This document shows, one piece after another, positions 1-6,883 of a stretch of 11,743 bases of DNA. Both the position numbers and the translations under genes were made by a program. Source of the stretch: Christensenella sp. UBA1750 (GTDB lineage Bacteria > Bacillota > Clostridia > Christensenellales > UBA1750); assembly GCA_002315655.1 (NCBI GenBank), contig DCHO01000041.1:1-11743 (forward strand), given 5' to 3'. The first letter of the stretch is position 1. The number at the start of each line of letters is the position of its first letter. The notes under the pieces were generated by a model that was not told the DNA's origin, made no database searches, and saw only the letters and a program-made list of their open reading frames with translations.

Positions 1-1912
1 GGAACAGCGCATACGGATGCTCCGTCGCCGAGGCAATGCGATAGACGTAAGAATCCTGCAAGTCGCCCCGCAGACGCTTGAACTGTGCAATGCCCGCTTT
101 CAGCTTATCAAGTGTTTCCGCATCCGCCGTCAGAAGGTTGATGCCGATGCTCATGGAGCCGGTCATGCCCCAATGGATGCGGAAGTCCAGCGGCGTTTTG
201 CGCAGATGAATGTGGTGGGTCTCCGGCGCGATGTTGCCTGCGCCGCCGGCGGTCTTGGGCACAAAGAGCATGGAGAAACCCTCATGAATCACCATAATGT
301 CCACCGGGTCGGCGTTGTCGGAGCGGTTGATGCGGTCGGCATAGGGCACCATGCCAAAGTCGCTGCGCCCGCCGCCGGAGGCGCAGTTCTCAAACAGCAC
401 ATCGGGGTGCCGTTCGTTCAGCGTCTGCCAGATTTTTTCAAGATTCTTCGTGTAGCGGATGGACAGGCTCTGCTGCTCCTCCATCGGCGCATCCGGCCAG
501 CCGTTTTCCATGACGTAGCGGTTCATGTCCCATTTTAAGTAGTCCAGCTTGAAATCGGAAATCAATCTGTCCAGCCAGTCAATCGCCCAATCCCGCACAT
601 CGTCCCGGGCGAGATTGAGCACAAGCTGGTTGCGCTGCAAAGAGTGAGGACGGGTATCGTCGCCGATGATCCAGTCGGGATGGGCGCGGTAAAGGTCGGA
701 ATCGGGGTTCACCATTTCCGGCTCCACCCAGATGCCGAACAGCATATTTTTGGCGTGGCAAGCGTCCGCAATCACGCTCATGCCGTGGGGGAACCGCTTG
801 GGGTCTGCCACCCAGTCGCCCAGCCCCGCCTTGTCGTTGACACGCCCCGGCATCCAGCCGTCGTCAATGACAAACAGCTCCACGCCCAAGGGGGCACACT
901 TTTCAATCAGAGCTAAACAGTTGTCCTCCCGCACATCGAACTGGTAGGGATACCAGGAATTGTAGATTACCGGGCGGACGGCGTGTGCCTTGTCAAAGGA
1001 CTTGCCCCGGGGAATGAGATGGTCAAACTGCCAGTCATAGAAGACCTCGCTCATGCGGGCAAAGCCCTGATCCACAAAACCCACGGTGAGCTTGGGCGTT
1101 TCAAACGCTTCCCCGGGCTGCAGGTTGTATCTGGAATCGAACTCATTGATGCCCGCCACCACGGACACGCGCCTGTTATACTGTCTCTCCACGGTGATTG
1201 AGAAATTTCCGCTCCAATGCAGCACCCCGAAGAACACCTCGCCAGTGTCCTCCGTGCTCTTTCCCTCCGGGTCAAGGGCAAAAAACGGCGTTTGCTGGGC
1301 GGCGGCGCAGGTGACGCGGTTGTTTTGCAGCACGGTGCGCGCCTGGGTCAGCATGAGTTGATTTTTCCCGTACTCCGCGCCCCAGTTGCCGGAAAGGTGC
1401 GTCAGGCGATAATCCACACCGCTTGGCACATACACCGATGCGCTCTTGACGGATTCCAAGATCACCTTTTCCCTGCCTTCATTTTTTACAGCGAGGTGCC
1501 GGGAAATCAGCGGCAAATCGGCATAGCCCTTGTAGTGCAGCTCCACCGTCACGGGATAAACGGTGTCCTTCATGCAGACCGTGAGTTCCTCGCCCTCCAC
1601 GCGGCAGGAATCATAGACAAGCCGCAGGGAACGCACGCCGTCGGGATGAATGACCTTCAACGCGGGCTCGGTGTAATCTCCCGGCTCAAAGGTCGAAAGC
1701 TCGAAATTGCGCTTTCCGTTGTCGTCCACGCCCTTGGATGCGCCGATACCGCCCAACAGCTCCTCCGCCAGCGGCACAAGGGATTCGGTCGAAAGCCTTT
1801 TTCCCCAATAAAGGTGCACAAGACGTTTGTTCTCCGTAATGCCGAAGGCGTAGGACATTTCCTTCGTAAACAGGTGAAAAAAGCGGTGTTCTTCACAAAA
1901 CCGTATGTTCAT
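1..1912 (-). CDS. GH36 alpha-galactosidase, 3' end beyond the window
   Basis: Probably hydrolyses terminal alpha-galactosyl residues (raffinose- or melibiose-type sugars) by a retaining mechanism. The reading frame is open from ATG at 1912 to the window edge: 637 residues of a family usually around 730, so roughly the last 90 are missing. Seen in the protein: a beta-rich N-terminal region, then the (beta/alpha)8 barrel with DDGW at residues 350-353, the nucleophile motif KWDMNR (Asp462) and the acid/base motif ENCASGGGRSD (Asp518). These are the classic GH36 signatures. The start is supported by an AGGAG about 7 nt upstream and by a promoter about 48 nt upstream. There is no signal peptide, so the enzyme should be cytoplasmic and act on imported oligosaccharides. 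It is divergently transcribed from the FAD-oxidoreductase/transport genes and shares their control region. Family assignment is firm; exact substrate is inferred. Confidence 0.93.
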   Translation of the reverse strand, partial: MNIRFCEEHRFFHLFTKEMSYAFGITENKRLVHLYWGKRLSTESLVPLAEELLGGIGASKGVDDNGKRNFELSTFEPGDYTEPALKVIHPDGVRSLRLVYDSCRVEGEELTVCMKDTVYPVTVELHYKGYADLPLISRHLAVKNEGREKVILESVKSASVYVPSGVDYRLTHLSGNWGAEYGKNQLMLTQARTVLQNNRVTCAAAQQTPFFALDPEGKSTEDTGEVFFGVLHWSGNFSITVERQYNRRVSVVAGINEFDSRYNLQPGEAFETPKLTVGFVDQGFARMSEVFYDWQFDHLIPRGKSFDKAHAVRPVIYNSWYPYQFDVREDNCLALIEKCAPLGVELFVIDDGWMPGRVNDKAGLGDWVADPKRFPHGMSVIADACHAKNMLFGIWVEPEMVNPDSDLYRAHPDWIIGDDTRPHSLQRNQLVLNLARDDVRDWAIDWLDRLISDFKLDYLKWDMNRYVMENGWPDAPMEEQQSLSIRYTKNLEKIWQTLNERHPDVLFENCASGGGRSDFGMVPYADRINRSDNADPVDIMVIHEGFSMLFVPKTAGGAGNIAPETHHIHLRKTPLDFRIHWGMTGSMSIGINLLTADAETLDKLKAGIAQFKRLRGDLQDSYVYRIASATEHPYALF

Positions 1913-1959
1913 GCTGCGCTCCTTCTTCCGCTTTTCGCGGTGCAAAACCATTTTCCTCT

Positions 1960-1988
1960 ATTATGAAGAAATGACATAACACTTTCAA
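1960..1988 (-). promoter_or_regulatory. Sigma-A-type promoter for the GH36 gene
   Basis: Read on the minus strand, TTGAAA (1988-1983) is followed after exactly 17 nt by CATAAT (1965-1960). Each box matches the consensus at five of six positions. Transcription should begin near 1953, giving a leader of about 40 nt with the AGGAG ribosome binding site before ATG 1912. Confidence 0.75.
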
Positions 1989-1993
1989 GCGTT

Positions 1994-2012
1994 TTTACAG
2001 AAAATCGGTAAA
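1994..2012. promoter_or_regulatory. 19-bp palindrome between divergent promoters, candidate operator
   Basis: The sequence TTTACAGAAAATCGGTAAA pairs with itself at seven of nine positions around a central A (TTTACnGAnnnTCnGTAAA). It lies exactly 5 nt from the -35 box of the leftward promoter and 5 nt from the -35 box of the rightward promoter. That placement fits a dimeric regulator acting on both the GH36 gene and the FAD-oxidoreductase operon. No regulator gene is in the window, so the protein that binds is unknown. Confidence 0.5.
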
Positions 2013-2017
2013 TAATC

Positions 2018-2046
2018 TTGCAAAATCCGCCCGTTTTCAGTAATAT
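2018..2046 (+). promoter_or_regulatory. Sigma-A-type promoter for the FAD-oxidoreductase operon
   Basis: TTGCAA (2018-2023) and TAATAT (2041-2046) are separated by 17 nt, each matching four of six consensus positions. The predicted transcription start near 2053 gives a leader of about 30 nt carrying AAAGGAAG at 2069-2076. The boxes are weaker than those of the leftward promoter, which would fit dependence on an activator, but that is inference. Confidence 0.6.
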
Positions 2047-2082
2047 GAAGCTAAACGGAAATCCCCGGAAAGGAAGACGGTC

Positions 2083-4566
2083 ATGAAGCACTACGATCTG
2101 ATTTTTGAGGACGCTTCTGCGCGGCATTTGGGCGCCGCCTTATCCCACGGCAAGGGTGCGCTGATTTTGGAACCTACCCTGCACGCCGCGAAGGAATACA
2201 TTGAAGCCCTGTTCCCCTGCCCGGACTTTCCCGGACACGGCAGACTTTCCGCAGCCGTTCGGGCGCAGCTGGAAAGCCTGAATGCCATCGGCAGAGGGTG
2301 TGTGCATCCCCAGGGCGCGGAACACATTCTCATCCGCGAACTGGACGAATCGGGCGCGGAGATTCTGTTCCTCACGCGCATTGTGTCGGTAAAACAGGCG
2401 GGAGAAACCATCGAAATCACCGCATTGTGTCTGGATAAGGTTGAAACCTTTTCCTGCAAGCACTTTTATCCCGCTGAAAAAGCAGAAAAGCACACCTTCA
2501 ACGTGCTGGCGAAGGTCAATGACTTTACCCTGCTGCCGGAATGTGTGAAATACGCCCCCACGGTCTATGAGACGCTGGCCATTTTGAGCATCGAAGCGGA
2601 GGACATCGGGACGGCGCGGCGGTTCATGTCCTCCTTAAAGGGCGTGACGCTCATTCACTTCCCCTCCGTTCTCTGCCCGGTGCAGGAGCATTACGAAGAC
2701 CTGTTTGCCGCGCTGGACAAGGGCGAAAACGAAGGCTCCCCCGAATGGGACGGCGTGCCCCGGGAAACGCCGCATCTGGCCTCTCTTTCCTGTGACGTGC
2801 TTGTCGCGGGCGCGGGCACGGCGGGCTCCGTTGCCGCCATAAGTGCCGCCAGAAGCGGGCAGAGCGTCATTGCCATAGACCGGCTGCCCTTTGCGGGCGG
2901 GCTTTCCACCAGCACCGTTTTCGGCTACTATTACGGCACCCGCGGCGGGCTGTATGAAGAAATCGACGAATACGGGCGCAGGCTCACGGAAACCGAGCTG
3001 GTGGCGGGAACAGGGAACAAAAACCGCTTCAACCCCACCGCCATGGTGATCGCCTATGATCGGATGTTTGACGCATCGGGCATCCGCTTCATCGGGGATG
3101 CGCTACTGACCGAAGTTCGCCGCACCGGGCGCAAAGTCACCGGTGTGCGGATTCTCACGCCCAAGGGCTTTATCGACATTTCCTGCGGGTTCCTGCTTGA
3201 CGGCACATCGGAAAACCACGCCTGCCGCCTTGCCGGATGTGAATTCCATTTGGGGCGCGGCTTTGACAGCAAGACCCAGCCCTTTTCCTATGTGACATTG
3301 CACTGTCATGAGGAAGACGGTCTGCCCTGCTTCCACACCAGTGACTTCGGCTACACCGACGCCGCCGACGCGGAAATCGTCTCCGAAAACATCCGCCGGA
3401 GCGTTAAAAAATTGCAGCTTAATAAAGATGTGGTGCAATTGGGCGTGAGCTGCTCGTTGGGTGCGCGGGAAGGCCGCTGCATCGTGGGCGAGAATAGGCT
3501 CAAATGGACGGATTATTTCAGCGGAAAGCCCACGGAAAAGCCTGTAACAACCGGACTTTCCAACATGGACGACCATGGCAAGGACATGGCCTTTGAGTCC
3601 CGGATGCACGCGGACTGGATGGTGGGAATGTCCATGTGGGGCACCACCGTGCGCCTTACCGTGCCCATGGGCTGTCTGATTCCGAAGGACTTGGACAACT
3701 GCGCCATCGCCGGACGCAATCTGGACATGGATCACGACTGCGCCTCCCATATGCGCATGATGCGCGACCTCAGGCGCATCGGCGAGGCTTCCGGCCTCAT
3801 CGCCGCGCTTTCCGTGCAGCACGGTTGCGCCGCGAAGGACGTTCCATACGATGAGCTTTATGCGCAGCTTCTCCAAAGTGGCTGCATGGAGAACCTGACC
3901 GAGCCTGACGTGTGGGACACCCAGCCGGACGGCAAGCTGGTTCCCTATCCGCAGACCGAAGCGGAAGCCATGGCGCAGATGACCACCGCCAAGCCCGGGC
4001 TTGCCATGCTCTATCTGCTCCGCAATGGGCGGCTCGATTCCGCCCTTGAAAGCCTCCGTTCGGAAAATATATGGCTGTCCTTCAACTGCGCCTGTGTGCT
4101 GGCGCTGAACGGAAATGCCGCGGGCAAGGACATTCTGCTTGCCGCCCTGCGTGCCCGGGATAAAACCCTGCTGGAAACCAGCCGCAAGTTCAACATGACA
4201 CGCGGCATCACCGCGCTGTACCTGCTGGGTCGACTGGCCGCCCCCGAAGCGGAAAGCGAATGCCGCGCCATCTGGGACGAGGACAAGGCGCTGCTTGCCT
4301 ATGCCGTTCCCTCGGACGAATTTTTCTACCGTGACGAGGACACACGCTTTGCGTACCTCTCCCACGCGACCCGCGCACTGGTGGAAATCGGCAAAAAATA
4401 TCCCGAGCGGAAGGACGACATTCTGCGCTTCCTGAAAGGCAAAACCGCCTCCCCCGATTTTTCCACCTGCTATTCCTTAAAGAGCAGCAAAAACGTGGTG
4501 CACGACGGCGCGGACGAAATCCGCCACCTCATCACGCTTCTGGAGGACGACCATGAAAGCCTTTGA
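2083..4566 (+). CDS. FAD-dependent oxidoreductase with extra N-terminal and helical C-terminal regions
   Basis: An 827-residue flavoprotein of the FAD_oxidored type. The dinucleotide-binding fold starts at residue 238 with the GxGxxG motif GAGTAG (243-248) and an acidic residue at the end of the second strand (Asp266, in AIDR). A glycine-rich AGGLST segment follows. Near 527-600 comes the usual closing section of the family (VPMGCLIPKDLDNCAIAGRN). Residues 1-235 precede the functional fold and look like a degenerate copy of it without the glycine motif. About 640-827 is helical and HEAT-like. No signal peptide or membrane segment is visible, so it is probably cytoplasmic. ATG 2083 is chosen because AAAGGAAG ends 6 nt upstream. 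It overlaps the downstream glycosidase gene by 14 bp, implying coupled translation. Role by context: oxidising a sugar, glycoside or aglycone; the substrate is unknown and no electron acceptor gene is nearby. Confidence 0.85.
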   Translation: MKHYDLIFEDASARHLGAALSHGKGALILEPTLHAAKEYIEALFPCPDFPGHGRLSAAVRAQLESLNAIGRGCVHPQGAEHILIRELDESGAEILFLTRIVSVKQAGETIEITALCLDKVETFSCKHFYPAEKAEKHTFNVLAKVNDFTLLPECVKYAPTVYETLAILSIEAEDIGTARRFMSSLKGVTLIHFPSVLCPVQEHYEDLFAALDKGENEGSPEWDGVPRETPHLASLSCDVLVAGAGTAGSVAAISAARSGQSVIAIDRLPFAGGLSTSTVFGYYYGTRGGLYEEIDEYGRRLTETELVAGTGNKNRFNPTAMVIAYDRMFDASGIRFIGDALLTEVRRTGRKVTGVRILTPKGFIDISCGFLLDGTSENHACRLAGCEFHLGRGFDSKTQPFSYVTLHCHEEDGLPCFHTSDFGYTDAADAEIVSENIRRSVKKLQLNKDVVQLGVSCSLGAREGRCIVGENRLKWTDYFSGKPTEKPVTTGLSNMDDHGKDMAFESRMHADWMVGMSMWGTTVRLTVPMGCLIPKDLDNCAIAGRNLDMDHDCASHMRMMRDLRRIGEASGLIAALSVQHGCAAKDVPYDELYAQLLQSGCMENLTEPDVWDTQPDGKLVPYPQTEAEAMAQMTTAKPGLAMLYLLRNGRLDSALESLRSENIWLSFNCACVLALNGNAAGKDILLAALRARDKTLLETSRKFNMTRGITALYLLGRLAAPEAESECRAIWDEDKALLAYAVPSDEFFYRDEDTRFAYLSHATRALVEIGKKYPERKDDILRFLKGKTASPDFSTCYSLKSSKNVVHDGADEIRHLITLLEDDHESL

Positions 4567-5587
4567 TTTAGCAAAAAGCATAGAGCCCCTGCGCGAGTGT
4601 GACGGGCTTTCCATCCCCGGAAGATGGGTCTGGTGCGGCAGCGCGATCCGTGGCGAGGACGGGAAATATCACCTGTTTGCGGCCTCTTGGAGCATGGAGC
4701 GTCCCTTTTTCAGCGGCTACATCTTTTCTTCCGAGATTATCCGGGCGGAGAGCGACACACCCTACGGCCCTTTCACCTACGCCGAAACCGTGCTTCCTGA
4801 CCGCGGCGCGGAATACTGGGACGGGCGCATGACCCACAACCCCACCATTCACAAATTCCGCGACACCTACTATCTGTTCTACATCGGCGCGACCTACGAA
4901 GGCGAACGCCCCTCCGGCGAAACCCTGCTGCAAGGCAAACACCCCCTGCATGATGCCACCTATTCCACCATCCGCATCGGCGTGGCCACCGCAAAATCCG
5001 TGCACGGCCCGTGGACGCGGCTTGACCGCCCGATCTTGGACATTTCCCCCGATTCCTGGGATCGTCTGGTTGTGACCAACCCCGCCGCGTGCTTTCTGCC
5101 CGACGGCACGATTTACCTGTACTACCGCTGCGGCACCCCGCAGGGGCTGAAAATCGGTGTGGCAAAGGGAAATGCAGACACCCTGCAATTCACCAAGTAC
5201 CCCGATTCCCTTTTCCCCGACCATCCCGAATGGTCGCTGGAAGACCACTTCGTCTGGCACAACGGGCAGAACTTCGAGATGATCGCCAAGGATATTCGCG
5301 GCAACGTGACAGGTATTATCTGGGGCGGCGCACATTTTGTAAGCCGCGACGGCCTTTCGTGGCAGCCCGCCGAAAACCCGGTGGCCTACACCCGCACGTT
5401 CCTCTGCGAGGATGGGAAAGAGCGAACCTTCTACCATTTCGAGCGTCCCTGTCTGCTGATTGAAAACGGGCAGCCCATCGCGCTTTATGCCGCCTTGGGC
5501 GAGGCCGGGGAAACCGCGCTGCCCTTTGAATCCCCGAACTTTGCAAAGATGCTCCGCACAAAAAATCAGGCGGTTCGCCTGAAATAA
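4553..5587 (+). CDS. Five-bladed beta-propeller glycosidase-like protein (GH43/GH32-like)
   Basis: A 344-residue cytoplasmic protein without signal peptide. It shows the repeated strand pattern of five-bladed propeller glycosidases: DGKYHLFAASW near residue 35, KFRDTYYLFYIG near 100, DGTIYLYYR near 185, and later blades ending in QPIALYAALG. WDGRMTHNPTI (Asp90, His95) and LEDHFVW (Glu230) occupy positions where GH43, GH32 and GH117-type enzymes carry catalytic acids. Glu230 is the best candidate for the general acid. The N-terminal Asp-Pro motif typical of GH43 is not evident, so I place it in the fold rather than a numbered family. The ATG at 4553 lies inside the end of the FAD-oxidoreductase gene and is preceded by GGAGG (4542-4546) at 6 nt, so the two are translated together and probably work on the same substrate. 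It could be a phosphorylase of GH130 type instead of a hydrolase. Confidence 0.72.
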   Translation: MKAFDLAKSIEPLRECDGLSIPGRWVWCGSAIRGEDGKYHLFAASWSMERPFFSGYIFSSEIIRAESDTPYGPFTYAETVLPDRGAEYWDGRMTHNPTIHKFRDTYYLFYIGATYEGERPSGETLLQGKHPLHDATYSTIRIGVATAKSVHGPWTRLDRPILDISPDSWDRLVVTNPAACFLPDGTIYLYYRCGTPQGLKIGVAKGNADTLQFTKYPDSLFPDHPEWSLEDHFVWHNGQNFEMIAKDIRGNVTGIIWGGAHFVSRDGLSWQPAENPVAYTRTFLCEDGKERTFYHFERPCLLIENGQPIALYAALGEAGETALPFESPNFAKMLRTKNQAVRLK

Positions 5588-5611
5588 AACAAAATCCGGA
5601 AGTAATTCAAA

Positions 5612-6715
5612 ATGAAAAAGATTCTTCTTATTCTCCTGGTTCTCCTGCTGACCTTCAGCCTTTGCGCCTGTCAGAAATCCTCTTCCTCCGCAAAAAAGAC
5701 CATTTACATCATGGGTCCCACACCCGACCACGGCTGGACGGCGCAGGTCGGCTCCTTCGCCGAGAAAAAGAGCGAAGAGATCAACAACGAGGGCACCTAC
5801 AAGGCCGTCTATATGTCCGCTTCCTCCGGCGAGGATCAAGTCGATCAGGTCAACACCATCGTGGCCAACGGGGATGCTTCTGTGGTCGTCATGCTGTGCC
5901 TGGAAGATTCCGCGCAGGCCGGGCAGGAAACGCTGCACGCCGAGGGTATTCCCTTCATCTCCTTTGACCGCATCATTGATGCCACCGAGAAATACGCCCT
6001 GCTCAACTATTCCGGCGATAACTGGCAGTGCGGCGCGGGGGCGGCTCACTGGATGCAGCAGAACGGGATGACCGTCGGCAGCACCGTAATGGTGCTCTAC
6101 GGTGATAATGGCACCGTCTGTACCCGCCGTCAGGAAGGCTTTGAGCAGTTCCTCCGCGGAGATACAGCCTATACCGACAGCAACATGGGCTCCTTTGAGA
6201 CCACTGAAGTCTGGACGCAGGATCAGCTGGATTCCATCTTCTCCACCTATTATGTGGTGTGCGGCTGGTCTTCCGACGTCGCCTACGGTTATATGGAGCA
6301 GAAGTTGGAAGAAATCGTCCAGAATGCAAAGAACAACGGCGGAAAACTATACATTAACTCCATGGATGACGAATTGATCTTCGGCGTGATGAATTACCTC
6401 AACGCAGGCGCTTCCGAAGCTCTCAAGGCTGATTTTCAGGCACTGGATGTGTATATCACCGGCTGCGGCCCCATGCAGGAGCTGCTGGACGTGATGAGCG
6501 GCAAGGACGAAAAAGAGGCGGCCATCGCCGATGCCTACTTTGACGGTATGGCGACCTTCTCCTATTCTCCCGGTATGATTCAGACCGCCATTGACCTGGG
6601 GCTTTCCTATCTCTCCGGGGATTGGAGCTACGAAAAGGGTTCCAGCTCCTTTGAGCCCACCTTCATGGTCGACCGCTCCACCGCCGCCACCGCCGAAGGC
6701 TTCTTCGGTCACTAA
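5612..6715 (+). CDS. Sugar-binding lipoprotein of a CUT2-type ABC importer, first paralogue
   Basis: A 367-residue receptor of the periplasmic-binding-protein-like (RbsB/MglB, Peripla_BP_4) class. The signal peptide has a lysine-rich start, a leucine-rich core and the lipobox LCAC, so Cys20 is the lipid-anchored first residue of the mature protein. A serine/lysine linker leads into the ligand fold. GPTPDHGW (35-42) is where family members contact ligand with the first strand-loop. SSGEDQVDQVN, PFISFDR and DNGTVC (Asp165) follow. The gene begins 24 nt after the glycosidase stop, with only a modest GGAAG (5598-5602) as ribosome binding site. A strong terminator follows 15 nt after its stop. Its paralogue lies immediately downstream and aligns without gaps in the stretches compared. 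The differences at pocket-like positions (His40-Gly41 here, Val40-Cys41 there) suggest different ligands. Confidence 0.9.
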   Translation: MKKILLILLVLLLTFSLCACQKSSSSAKKTIYIMGPTPDHGWTAQVGSFAEKKSEEINNEGTYKAVYMSASSGEDQVDQVNTIVANGDASVVVMLCLEDSAQAGQETLHAEGIPFISFDRIIDATEKYALLNYSGDNWQCGAGAAHWMQQNGMTVGSTVMVLYGDNGTVCTRRQEGFEQFLRGDTAYTDSNMGSFETTEVWTQDQLDSIFSTYYVVCGWSSDVAYGYMEQKLEEIVQNAKNNGGKLYINSMDDELIFGVMNYLNAGASEALKADFQALDVYITGCGPMQELLDVMSGKDEKEAAIADAYFDGMATFSYSPGMIQTAIDLGLSYLSGDWSYEKGSSSFEPTFMVDRSTAATAEGFFGH

Positions 6716-6730
6716 AAAGCAATCTTCCTC

Positions 6731-6767
6731 AACACCGAAATGTGTTCTCCGCATTTCGGTGTTTTTT
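6731..6767 (+). terminator. Strong intrinsic terminator after the first receptor gene
   Basis: A perfect 12-bp stem (6731-6742 with 6752-6763) closes a 9-nt loop, and the T-run covers 6762-6767. It ends the transcript that starts at 2053, separating it from the second receptor and the transporter genes. Leaky readthrough remains possible. Confidence 0.88.
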
Positions 6768-6820
6768 CGTATATTGCCTGTTATATTTATTTTATTCCAT
6801 CAAATAACCCGCATCCGCAC

Positions 6821-6849
6821 TTGACTTACGACACGCAAAAAACTATACT
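6821..6849 (+). promoter_or_regulatory. Strong sigma-A-type promoter for the second receptor and ABC genes
   Basis: TTGACT (6821-6826) and TATACT (6844-6849) each match the consensus at five of six positions with the ideal 17-nt spacing. The start would be near 6856, giving a leader under 30 nt. The palindrome seen at 1994-2012 is not repeated upstream of this promoter, so control probably differs from that of the first operon. Confidence 0.8.
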
Positions 6850-6883
6850 GAACATAATAAAACTAAAATAGGGGGAGTATGTT

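Noticed and set aside
1217..1966. 249-codon plus-strand open frame opposite the GH36 gene
   Set aside because: The minus strand encodes GH36 with both catalytic motifs; the plus-strand frame shows no recognisable domain and would run through the leftward promoter.
1960..2046. Catabolite-repression (cre) site near the divergent promoters
   Set aside because: The nearest candidate, beginning TTGAAAGTG, lacks the central CG and the closing C of the cre consensus.
3103..4365. 420-codon open frame on the minus strand inside the FAD-oxidoreductase gene
   Set aside because: It is the shadow of a well-supported coding sequence, with no family motifs and no initiation signal.
4568..6049. Long 493-codon open frame on the minus strand
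   Set aside because: It lies antisense to the propeller and first receptor genes, both of which have clear domains. It has low-complexity, Gly/Val/His-rich composition and no ribosome binding site. It reflects the codon bias of a GC-rich coding strand.
6768..6820. Second copy of the 1994-2012 palindrome upstream of the second promoter
   Set aside because: Only a loose half-site-like TTACGA is present near 6825, inside the promoter spacer, without an inverted partner.
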